Source of the DNA: JAEUJM01 sp964635055 | Lineage (GTDB): Bacteria > Actinomycetota > Acidimicrobiia > Acidimicrobiales > DATDAH01 | Length of the DNA: 64,000 nucleotides | Assembly: GCA_964635055.1 (NCBI GenBank) | Contig: CAZWMT010000033.1 | Span: 1-64,000, forward strand | Direction: 5' to 3' | Shown here: positions 7,473-14,697 of the stretch, in pieces | Layout of the letters: the number at the start of each line of letters is the position of its first letter | Position numbering within the stretch: position 1 is the first letter of the stretch | Translations under genes and position numbers: made by a program | Notes under the pieces: generated by a model | Databases searched by the model: none | What the model was told of the DNA's origin: nothing | Seen by the model: only the letters and a program-made list of their open reading frames with translations

Positions 7473-9337
7473 TCATCGCCACCGCCGGCCACGTCGACCA
7501 CGGGAAGTCAACGCTCGTGCAGCGCCTCACGGGCACCGACCCCGACCGTTGGGCCGAGGAGCACCGCCGGGGCCTCACCATCGACCTGGGCTTCGCGTGG
7601 ACCATGCTGCCGTCGGGGCGCACCGTGGGGTTCGTCGACGTGCCCGGTCACCGGCGGTTCGTCGCCAACACGGTCGCGGGTTGCGGGGCCCTGGACGGGG
7701 TGCTGCTCGCGGTGTCGGCCCGCGAGGGCTGGAAGCCCCAGACCGAGGAGCACGTCGGCCTGCTCCACCTGCTGGGCGCCCCGCTCGGCGTGGTGGCCCT
7801 GACCTTCGCCGACCTGGTGGATGCCGCAACCCTCGACCACAAGTGCGGTGAGGTGGCCGAACGGCTCACCGGCACCTTCCTGGAGGGTGCGCCGGTCGTG
7901 CCGACCTCGGCGGACGACCCGGCGAGCATCCAACGGCTGCGGGCGACCCTCGACACGGTCGTCACCGCGACCCCCACCGAGAACGACTGCGGGCGTCCAC
8001 GGCTGTGGATCGACCGCTCGTTCCTGCTCGACGGGGTGGGCCGCGTGGTCACCGGCACCCTCACGGGCGGCCGACTCGCCCCCGGCGAACGGCTGACCGC
8101 CACCGACGGCACCCGGGCGGCCGGCGTGCGTGTGCGCTCGGTGCACACCTACGGCGTGCCGGCGGCCGAGGCGCGCCCCGGCAGTCGGGTCGCTCTGGGG
8201 CTGCGCGTGGACGGCGACCCACCGGCGCGGGGTGCGGCGGTGGTGCACGAACGCCAGTGGGCCATCGGCCGCCACCTGCACGTGTCCCTGCACCCCGTGC
8301 GCGGTGCGACCCCGCCCCGGGCCCGGGGCGACTACACGGCCTTCGTGGGCACGTGGTCGGCACCGGCTCGCCTGTCCTACGCCACCACGCCGGCACTGGG
8401 CGACGGGTGGGACGGCACCGGCCCGGTGCCCGGGCCAGGGGCCGTTCGCCTCGCCCGGCTCCACCTCGGCCGTGACGGCGGGCCCTTCGCCATCGGCGAC
8501 CGCGTGCTGCTGCGCGATGCGGGGCGGGGCACCACGGTGGCGGGCGGCACCGTCCTCGCCGTCGACCCGACGGTGGTGCGCCGGCCCGCAGACGCATTGG
8601 CGGCCCGACTCGCGGCGACTGAGGCCCCACCGTCGCGCCGGCCCGCCCGGATCGCCGCTGCGATGCTCGCCGAGGCCGGCGGCGTGGCTGCAGCCGACCT
8701 GGTCGAGACGCACACCGGTCGCGCCAGACCCACCGGCACGCGCCGGTTCGGCGATCGGGTGGTGGCCATCAGCGACCTGCGGGCCGCACGTGGCACCCTG
8801 GCCCGGCACCTCGCTGCGCTCGGGCGGCTCGACCTGACCGACGACGGCATCGAGCGCCTCGCCGCCCGCAGCCTGGTGGAGCGGCGGCTGGCCGTGGAAC
8901 GCGACGGTTCGCTGCACGACCCGGCGGCCACGGTGCACGACCTCGACGCCGAGGCATCCGACCACGTGCGTGGAGCGGTGCAGGACGGCCGCGTCGGCCG
9001 CCTGTTCACCTCGCGGGAGGCACAGACCGCCACCGGCCTCACCGGGCGCGACCTGCGGCGCCTCGTGGACTCGGGTGCGCTGTCGGTGGTGGGCGACTAC
9101 CTCGTCACGAGCGACGACCTGCGCGACCTCGTGGCCTGCGTCGGCTCCCGGTTGGCCGAGGGGCCGGCCACCGCCGGCGAGCTCAGGGACGCCGTGGGCC
9201 TCACTCGCAAACATGCGATACCGCTGCTCGAGGCACTCGACCGCCTCGGCGTCACCCGGCGCATCGGTGACCGGCGCACGCTCGCCGGGCACCGGTCACC
9301 CGCGCATCCCGCGCCGCGCTCCGGGGGCGACCCGTGA
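7469..9337 (+). CDS. selB: Selenocysteine-specific elongation factor
   Basis: A 622-aa GTPase that delivers Sec-tRNA to UGA codons followed by a SECIS hairpin. G1 is GHVDHGKS (residues 7-14), the switch region is RRGLTIDLGFAW, and G3 is DVPGH (57-61). The usual TKAD/NKxD G4 element reads TFAD (112-115), with Phe replacing the conserved Lys. The C-terminal winged-helix repeats that bind SECIS RNA are present (last about 200 residues, ending GVTRRIGDRRTLAGHR). The GTG start overlaps the selA stop. No other elongation factor is nearby. Confidence 0.95.
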   Translation: MIIATAGHVDHGKSTLVQRLTGTDPDRWAEEHRRGLTIDLGFAWTMLPSGRTVGFVDVPGHRRFVANTVAGCGALDGVLLAVSAREGWKPQTEEHVGLLHLLGAPLGVVALTFADLVDAATLDHKCGEVAERLTGTFLEGAPVVPTSADDPASIQRLRATLDTVVTATPTENDCGRPRLWIDRSFLLDGVGRVVTGTLTGGRLAPGERLTATDGTRAAGVRVRSVHTYGVPAAEARPGSRVALGLRVDGDPPARGAAVVHERQWAIGRHLHVSLHPVRGATPPRARGDYTAFVGTWSAPARLSYATTPALGDGWDGTGPVPGPGAVRLARLHLGRDGGPFAIGDRVLLRDAGRGTTVAGGTVLAVDPTVVRRPADALAARLAATEAPPSRRPARIAAAMLAEAGGVAAADLVETHTGRARPTGTRRFGDRVVAISDLRAARGTLARHLAALGRLDLTDDGIERLAARSLVERRLAVERDGSLHDPAATVHDLDAEASDHVRGAVQDGRVGRLFTSREAQTATGLTGRDLRRLVDSGALSVVGDYLVTSDDLRDLVACVGSRLAEGPATAGELRDAVGLTRKHAIPLLEALDRLGVTRRIGDRRTLAGHRSPAHPAPRSGGDP

Positions 9338-9379
9338 CCTGGCATACTGCACGGGCGCGACGAGCGAGGGCGACTCGGG

Positions 9380-10303
9380 GTGGTGGGTGTGGGCGCATGT
9401 CGGTTCCTTAGGGCGGTGAAGGCGCCGACCATCGCCGCCGGCGTCTGCGCACTCGTGCTGCTGGTGACGGGTGACCCCGCGGCGACCGCGGCCGTGCGGC
9501 CGGTCGGGGCGGAGCCGGCCAGGGCGGTACCCGCCGGCACCGCTCCGTCCGCCGGGCTGGCCTTCGCCGGCGAGGATCCGCAGCCGACCACCGGCGGAGA
9601 CGAGGCGGCGACGGGCCAGGAGCAGGTCGTCGCCGACACCACCGCCTACCCCGCCCGCGCGGTCGGCACCCTGACGTTCCGCTTCCCGAGCGGCGATCCC
9701 GGCACCTGCACCGCGTTCCTCGTCGACAAGAACTCGGTGATCACCGCCGCCCACTGCGTGCACCGGGGCGACGGCGACGTGCCCGCCGCGTGGTCGACCG
9801 ACATCGAGTTCGACCCGGGCCACAACGGCGCCGTTACCCCGTACCGCACCTGCAACGGGGTCGACGCGTTCGCGCCCGAGCCCTGGCGGGTGGACGGGGC
9901 CGAGACGTCCGACTTCGCCGTGGTGCAACTGGACTGCGGCATCGGCCGTCGGGTGGGGTGGTTCGGCCTCTGGCTGTCGGGCCGGGGCACCGACCTCGAC
10001 GGACGCGTGGTCAAGGTGCGGGGCTACCCCGGCGACCTCGCCGGGGCACAGTGGCGGGGTGGCGGCCGGGTCACGGCCAGCACACCGCGGCTGGTGTTCC
10101 ACAACGCCCGCACCCTCGGCGACGCGGCCGGGGGCCCGCTCTACCGGGTCACCCCGGCCTGTGGCGGGCCCTGCGCCGTCGCCGTCCAGGCCGCCGAGCC
10201 CCATGGCAGCGGCGCCGGCGTGCACGCGCAGTTCGCCCACGGCCCCCGGTTCTCCCGGCACCGGTTCGCCCAGGTGCTCGGATGGGCCGCCGAGAACGGA
10301 TGA
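9380..10303 (+). CDS. Secreted protease-fold protein with catalytic Ser replaced by Ala
   Basis: A 307-aa paralogue of the V8-like protease at 2652-3614: shared NTTVYPARAIG/DTTAYPARAVG segment, cysteine positions and CGGPC near the C-terminus. His125 (ITAAHC) and Asp178 (SDFAVVQLDC) remain, but the nucleophile motif GGQSGSP is GDAAGGP; Ala250 (codon 10127-10129) stands where Ser should be. It should therefore be proteolytically dead, perhaps a binding or chaperone protein. An N-terminal hydrophobic export segment covers residues 10-37. It starts 42 bp after selB on the same strand and its stop overlaps the next gene (ATGA), placing it in the sel transcription unit. The GTG start at 9380 is uncertain; GTG 9416 is possible. 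Confidence 0.8.
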   Translation: MVGVGACRFLRAVKAPTIAAGVCALVLLVTGDPAATAAVRPVGAEPARAVPAGTAPSAGLAFAGEDPQPTTGGDEAATGQEQVVADTTAYPARAVGTLTFRFPSGDPGTCTAFLVDKNSVITAAHCVHRGDGDVPAAWSTDIEFDPGHNGAVTPYRTCNGVDAFAPEPWRVDGAETSDFAVVQLDCGIGRRVGWFGLWLSGRGTDLDGRVVKVRGYPGDLAGAQWRGGGRVTASTPRLVFHNARTLGDAAGGPLYRVTPACGGPCAVAVQAAEPHGSGAGVHAQFAHGPRFSRHRFAQVLGWAAENG

Positions 10304-11004
10304 CTAGGGCCGCGATGACCGGATCCGTCCAGCACCTCGCGATCGACGGCAGCACCGTCACCATCACCAGCAGTGCCGACCTCGGCGCCATCGCCACCAC
10401 CGCGGGCCGCTTCACCGTCGACGGCATCGTGCGCGAGATCACCACCCAGCCGGCCGGCCTCTTCGACGCGCTCGTGGCTGCCGAGGGCGTCGCACCGACC
10501 GAGGAGTACCAGTACCGCGGTGGCACCCTGCGCATCGGCCGGGCCGTGCACGCCGACCCCGTGTCGGGCACGACCCGCACCGACACCACCGCGGTGTGGG
10601 AGTCCGCTGGCGTCTCCCTGGCGCTCACCAGCAGCGACCTCACGACGACGGCCCAGCTCGCGCTGCTCGACCGCTTCGACCTCCAGCCCGGCCCGACCGG
10701 TCTCGCTGTGCTCCCCGGCTCGGGCGTCGGCTGGTACGACGCCCCGCAGCTCGTGAAGGAGCTGCCGGGGGTGGGCCTGCTCGAGATCACCCCGCTGTCG
10801 AACGACACCGCCGGGGCCCTGCCGTCCTGGCCCGGCACCCCTGCGCAGGGAGGCGAGCTCTACCAGGACCAACTCGCGCCCGGCGCACCGTACGTCGTGC
10901 TCGTCACCGAGACCGCCCGGGTGAACGTGCTGCCGGACACCGGCGCGATAGACGCCGCGGCGGACGCGGCGGCCCTGCTCGAAGTGGAGTGGGTGCGGCC
11001 ATGA
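10300..11004 (+). CDS. Uncharacterised protein of the sel-linked operon
   Basis: A 234-aa protein I do not recognise. It has no signal peptide, no transmembrane helix and no cysteine. The composition is Thr/Ala/Gly-rich with alternating hydrophobic strands (TVTITSSADLGAIATTAGRF, YVVLVTETARVNVLPDTGAI), suggesting a beta-rich soluble fold. Third-position GC is very high throughout, so it is a real gene. It overlaps the upstream protease-like gene by ATGA and the downstream thioredoxin-like gene by ATGA. An ATG at 10315 is an alternative start. By position it probably works with the exported redox proteins that follow, but nothing in the sequence fixes a role. Confidence 0.7.
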   Translation: MTRAAMTGSVQHLAIDGSTVTITSSADLGAIATTAGRFTVDGIVREITTQPAGLFDALVAAEGVAPTEEYQYRGGTLRIGRAVHADPVSGTTRTDTTAVWESAGVSLALTSSDLTTTAQLALLDRFDLQPGPTGLAVLPGSGVGWYDAPQLVKELPGVGLLEITPLSNDTAGALPSWPGTPAQGGELYQDQLAPGAPYVVLVTETARVNVLPDTGAIDAAADAAALLEVEWVRP

Positions 11005-11522
11005 GCCTCACCGCCACCGCGCTGGTGCTGGCGTGGATCGCGATCGTCACACTGGGCTTCGCGCTCGCCGGCGTGCTGGCGCGCGTTCACCGCCTCGAGC
11101 AGCGGCTGGCGCCCGCGACGCTGCGAGCCCTCGGGCCGGAGCCGTCCATCGGCACCCCCGCGCCCGCCGTCGACGGCGTCGAGCTCGGTGCCGACACCGG
11201 CGCGGTGCTGTTGTTCGCCGACCGCGAGTGCGGGTCGTGCCTGCGCGTGCTGCCCGCCGTGGCCGACGCCGCCCGCGCCGCCACCCTGCCCGTGCACGTG
11301 TTCTGGAGCGGACCGACCGCGGCCGCCGACCCGACCGAGCGCGGTGTCGTCCATCACGCCGACGCGGGCGCCGCCTACGTCGCCTACGGCGTGCGTGCGG
11401 CACCGTGGCTGGTGGTGGTCGGCCCCGATGGCCAGGTCGCCGCCGCCGGCGCTGCGGGAAGCGTCGCACTGGCGGCCGAGCTGCTGGCGGTGCTCGCAAC
11501 GAGGGAGGAGATCGAGCACTGA
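11001..11522 (+). CDS. Membrane-anchored thioredoxin-like protein (MauD/TlpA type, CGSC)
   Basis: A 173-aa protein with one N-terminal transmembrane helix (about residues 6-28) and an extracytoplasmic thioredoxin-like domain. LLFADRECGSCLRVLP holds a CxxC motif (Cys-Gly-Ser-Cys) at the usual place after the first beta strand, and APWLVVVGPDGQVAAAG includes the cis-Pro loop. The architecture matches MauD and TlpA proteins that reduce or isomerise disulfides outside the cell. It overlaps both neighbours by 1-4 nt. The downstream Cys-rich exported protein is an obvious candidate substrate and the putative selenoprotein a candidate electron partner; both are inferences from gene order. Confidence 0.8.
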   Translation: MSLTATALVLAWIAIVTLGFALAGVLARVHRLEQRLAPATLRALGPEPSIGTPAPAVDGVELGADTGAVLLFADRECGSCLRVLPAVADAARAATLPVHVFWSGPTAAADPTERGVVHHADAGAAYVAYGVRAAPWLVVVGPDGQVAAAGAAGSVALAAELLAVLATREEIEH

Positions 11523-12427
11523 TGGCCTACGCCGACCTGGTACCCATGAGCGGGCCGCCTCCGGGGGCACCTGGCCGTCGCCGTCGCGAGGCCGAGCGCT
11601 TCCGGTACGCGCCCCAGCCCACGCGCCGTGGCTTCCTCGCCGGGGTCCTTGCCGCCGGCGTGGGGGCGGGCGTGGCCGCGCTCGGCGTGTTCCCGAAGGC
11701 CCGGCCCGCGCTGGCCGATCCGGCCCCGGGGCAGTACGGCTACCGCATCTACCCCAACGGGTGCCCGCCCTACGCCGCCGACGCGGAGTGCGAGCCCGGT
11801 TGTGGCCCGTCCCAGGTGCTCGCCGAGACCTGTGAGCCCAGCGGGCAGTACTACGGCTGGTTCAAGAACCGACCGTCCGAGGGCTACCGCCTGCGCCCCG
11901 GCGCGTGCTGGGCGGGCTACGACGGCTGGACCTGGGGTCACAACGGCCCGTGCGGCAACTGCGCCCAGCACACGCTGTACCGGTGCCACGACGGCTACAA
12001 GCTGATCGGTGGCGGCTGGTACCCCAAGATCTGTCGCAAGGTGACCGAATGCGACGGCCGCGACCCCGATGCCCCGGTGTACCACGACCCCGTCGGCGCC
12101 CTGGTCTCCGCCGCCGTGGTGGCTCCCGGTCGGGTGCGCTTCAAGGGGTGGGCCATCGATCCCGACGCCACCCGCTCCCCGGTCACCGTCGGGATCTACC
12201 GCAACGGCATCCTCGTGTCGCGGCCCGTGGCCAACCGGAGGAGCACCGCGATCCCCCCGTTCTTCTGGGCCAGCGGGCTCGACCACGGGTTCGACGTCAC
12301 GCTGTCGGTCAGGCCGGGGGAGCACACCTTCAAGGTGTTCGCCAGCAGCATCGGGCCTGGGACCAACACCAAACTCGGCGAGAAGCGCCTGCGGGTGCCC
12401 TACCCGGCCAACCACGGCACCGGCTGA
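11522..12427 (+). CDS. Tat-exported Cys-rich protein
   Basis: A 301-aa protein with a twin-arginine signal (RRGFLAG at residues 35-41 and a hydrophobic stretch to about 60). The mature part opens with a compact module of about 110 residues containing ten cysteines and many Trp/Tyr/Gly (NGCPP, EPGCGPSQ, GACWAGYDGWTWG, GPCGNC, KICRKVTEC), probably five disulfides or a folded cofactor site. The last 100 residues (from GWAIDPDATRSPVTVGIYRN) resemble an Ig-like module common in actinobacterial wall proteins. Tat export implies folding or cofactor insertion before transport. It lies between the CGSC thioredoxin-like gene and the TGA-interrupted membrane gene, an order resembling mauD/mauA, though the Cys pattern is not that of methylamine dehydrogenase light chain. 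Confidence 0.75.
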   Translation: MAYADLVPMSGPPPGAPGRRRREAERFRYAPQPTRRGFLAGVLAAGVGAGVAALGVFPKARPALADPAPGQYGYRIYPNGCPPYAADAECEPGCGPSQVLAETCEPSGQYYGWFKNRPSEGYRLRPGACWAGYDGWTWGHNGPCGNCAQHTLYRCHDGYKLIGGGWYPKICRKVTECDGRDPDAPVYHDPVGALVSAAVVAPGRVRFKGWAIDPDATRSPVTVGIYRNGILVSRPVANRRSTAIPPFFWASGLDHGFDVTLSVRPGEHTFKVFASSIGPGTNTKLGEKRLRVPYPANHGTG

Positions 12428-12444
12428 GAGCCGGTCGCCTCAGC

Positions 12445-13194
12445 ATGGACGTCGCCGCCGTCGGCCGCCGAGTCGTCAGCGACCCCCTGACGGTCGCGCT
12501 CGCGGCGACCGCGCTCGTCGGTGTGGGCTGGGTGGCCGGTGTCGCCGTGGTGGTGCTCGTCGCCACCGGCGCGGGTGCCGGGCACTCGCTGTCCGGCTCG
12601 GTCTGAAGCCGCAACAGCGCGCTGGCGCTCACGCCGCCGGTCTGGCGGCACCGGACCCCGAAGACCATCGCCCTCGTGTCGTTCCTGCTCGCCACCACGG
12701 CGGGTGGCCTGACGTCGGCCGCCATCTTCTGGCTTTTGTCCGGCCTGTTCTCGTGGGTGCCCGGCAGCACGCGGGTGGCGCTCTTCGTGGTCGCCGCGGT
12801 GACCATCCTGCTGGCGGGCCACGGGTTCCTGGGCATCGGCCTCCCCCAGAAGCGCCACCAGATCCCCCGCACCGTGTTCGGGCGGTCCCCCGAGCGGGCC
12901 GCGGCCCGATTCGGCTACGAGTTGGGGACCGGGCTGCGGACCTACCTGCCCAGCGCCGCACCCCATGTGCTGGCGGCGGGGATCGTGGTGCTGGGCGGCC
13001 CGCTGTGGGCGGCGCTGGCGCTGGGCGCCGGCTTCGGCGCGGGCCGGGGCTTCCTGCCCGCCCAGCGCGCGCTCGCTCCCGATCCCGAGCGCTGGGATGC
13101 CCGACTGACCGTGGCCGCGCCGGTGTTCCAGGCCCTGGGTGAGGCCCTCGCCCTCGTCGGCCTGCTGGCGGCCGTCGTCCTGCTGGCCGGCTGA
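12445..13194 (+). CDS. Candidate selenoprotein: five-helix membrane protein with in-frame TGA
   Basis: Frame of 250 codons (249 aa) if TGA at 12604-12606 is read as selenocysteine 54. Codons on both sides have almost exclusively G or C at position three, including the 23 codons between the TGA and the next possible GTG start at 12676, so the frame is coding across the TGA. Five hydrophobic helices are visible (about residues 14-42, 75-104, 110-138, 163-195, 225-249); U54 follows helix 1 in the context SGSV-U-SRNSAL. The protein has no cysteine at all, so Sec would be its only redox residue. A GGTCT-loop hairpin follows at the right distance, and selC-selD-selA-selB lie just upstream on the same strand. 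The alternative is a nonsense mutation or a 53-aa gene followed by a second gene. Function unknown; a membrane selenol partner for the CGSC protein is inferred. Confidence 0.7.
12604..12649 (+). promoter_or_regulatory. Candidate bacterial SECIS element with Sec TGA
   Basis: After TGA (12604-12606), GCCGCC (12633-12638) pairs perfectly with GGCGGC (12644-12649), leaving the five-base loop GGTCT. The E. coli fdhF SECIS has the same GGUC in its apical loop. Thirty-two bases separate TGA and loop, inside the 16-37 range described for bacterial SECIS elements, with G at the first two loop positions as that model requires. A second weaker hairpin (AGCGC-GCTG-GCGCT, 12616-12629) precedes it. Read as RNA in the window of SelB binding; not proven. 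Confidence 0.65.
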
Positions 13195-13212
13195 CGGCCG
13201 CTGCCGGCCGCG

Positions 13213-13791
13213 TCAGGCGCCGGTGGAGGCGGCGGCCAGGCCGGCGTCGACCGGGGCGGCGACATCGTCGGAGGCGGCGACATCGTCGGAGGCTGCGCCA
13301 TCCGCGCGGTCGGCCCAGATGTTGTTGCAGCGCTCGCACACCTCCTCGGGCACGATCCCCACGCGCATGCCGAACGAGAAGATGGTGCAGCCGAGGCAGA
13401 AGCCCAGGAACGCCTCGAGCGAGGCGGCCACCAGCAGCATGGCGATGACCACCTGCGCTGCCCCATGGAGCCCGAACCCGAACCAGAGGGTGGACGCCGT
13501 GACCGTGAACGCGGCGCCGATGCCCTGGGCGAAGCGCTTGGGCGGGCCGGCGCAGAACTTGTGCTCGACGTGGAGGCGGGGCGTGACCACCTGGGTGGCC
13601 AGCCGCCCCAAAGGACTGAGGGTGGGGCCGGTGAGCACGCGGGCCAGGAACCCGTAGGTGAGCGGCACCAGCACCCACGCCCAGCCGGTGACCAGGAAGG
13701 TGGCGCCCATCAGCACGACCCCGCTCGCGACGACGCGCGCCGACGTCTCGTTGACGGGGTTGGGGAACGAGAACAACTCACGTGCGGTCAT
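13213..13791 (-). CDS. DUF4395 membrane protein
   Basis: A 192-aa protein beginning ARELFSFPNPVNETSARVVA, typical of DUF4395, with four hydrophobic helices. A CxxC (FCLGCTIF) lies within a helix, and CERC follows near the C-terminus; members are often encoded beside thioredoxin-family genes, so a redox role is plausible but not established. The last 25 residues contain a doubled ASDDVA and look disordered. It converges on the putative selenoprotein gene with only 18 bp between the stops. An inverted repeat sits 28 bp before the ATG. Confidence 0.82.
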   Translation of the reverse strand: MTARELFSFPNPVNETSARVVASGVVLMGATFLVTGWAWVLVPLTYGFLARVLTGPTLSPLGRLATQVVTPRLHVEHKFCAGPPKRFAQGIGAAFTVTASTLWFGFGLHGAAQVVIAMLLVAASLEAFLGFCLGCTIFSFGMRVGIVPEEVCERCNNIWADRADGAASDDVAASDDVAAPVDAGLAAASTGA

Positions 13792-13818
13792 GGCGGCGCC
13801 CTGTCGGTTGGTGAAAGT

Positions 13819-13833
13819 TGACCTACTCGGTCA
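13819..13833. promoter_or_regulatory. Inverted repeat upstream of DUF4395 gene
   Basis: TGACC-tactc-GGTCA is a 15-bp interrupted palindrome 28 bp upstream of the DUF4395 start and could bind a dimeric repressor. It resembles the palindrome at 43827-43844 (TTGACC...GGTCAA), which might mean a shared regulator. Confidence 0.4.
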
Positions 13834-13944
13834 GGTTTCTACCAGCGCTTACGGCACACCACAACCCGCCGGCACCCCGGCCCCGCCGCCACATCGAGGG
13901 AGCGGGGCGGGGGCGGGGCCGGGGGCCGGGACCGGGCGGGTCGA

Positions 13945-14697
13945 TCAGGTCGCGGTGAACGTCCCTTCGAGGTGCCACACGCCGGTGAACCCGTCGAACG
14001 AGCCGCCCACGATCTCGCTGGCCCAGTCGAGGGTGTAGGCGCCGGTGGCCTCGTCGTAGGTGCCGGTCACCTCGGTGGTCTCACCGGGGAGCGAGCCGTC
14101 GGGCTTGGGGGCGCCCTGGTTGAACTGCTGGTCGCCGTAGGCCGCGGTGATGGCGGTGGTCTGGCCGCTGAGGGTGCCGGCGTCGTTGGTGATGGTCACC
14201 TCGTCGACGCCGTCGCCGCTCTCGGGGTCGGTGTCGCTCGTGGCGATGCTGAACCCCACGCCGAAGAACGGGGTGGGCTCGATGATGGCGTCGGCGAGGG
14301 CGTTGCCGTCGGCGTCGAAGGCCGGGTCGGGGCCGGGCTGGAACGCGCCGGTGATGAGACCGCCGTCGGTGCCGGGCACGAGCAGCGTGTAGGTCTGGTC
14401 CGACGCGGTCGAGTCGGCGTTGGGCACGAACGGGCCGTCGGCCACGGTGCCGCCCGACTGCACCATCCGGAACGTCGAGCCCGTGACGGCGTCGCCGTCG
14501 ACGGCTCCGGCGTCGATGCCGAAGGTGCCGACGAGCTCGCCCGACGCCGCCGCGGTGGTCTGGGTGGTGTCGCCCGGCGCCGCGGTGGTGGAGGACGACT
14601 CGTCGTCGCCACCGCTGCTGCACGACACCGCCGCCAGGGCGGCCAGCGCCACGACGCCTATCAGGAGACGTCGCGTGAGGGAACGGGATCTGGTCAT
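13945..14697 (-). CDS. Lipoprotein of duplicated module, copy A
   Basis: A 250-aa lipoprotein: basic N-terminus, hydrophobic segment and lipobox AVSC at about residues 23-26, then a Ser/Thr/Ala-rich linker. The globular part (GELVGTFGIDAGAV to the end) has no named domain that I recognise. It is clearly paralogous to the lipoprotein at 17841-18605, sharing DQTYTLL.PGTDGGLITG, DADGNALADAI and the end SFDGFTGVWHLEGTFTA. It overlaps the membrane-protein gene upstream by ATGA, so the two are made together. Function unknown. Confidence 0.78.
   Translation of the reverse strand: MTRSRSLTRRLLIGVVALAALAAVSCSSGGDDESSSTTAAPGDTTQTTAAASGELVGTFGIDAGAVDGDAVTGSTFRMVQSGGTVADGPFVPNADSTASDQTYTLLVPGTDGGLITGAFQPGPDPAFDADGNALADAIIEPTPFFGVGFSIATSDTDPESGDGVDEVTITNDAGTLSGQTTAITAAYGDQQFNQGAPKPDGSLPGETTEVTGTYDEATGAYTLDWASEIVGGSFDGFTGVWHLEGTFTAT

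Noticed and set aside
11522..12427. Methylamine dehydrogenase light chain (MauA)
   Set aside because: Gene order is reminiscent, but the cysteine spacing and the Trp positions do not match that family, and no heavy-chain gene is present.
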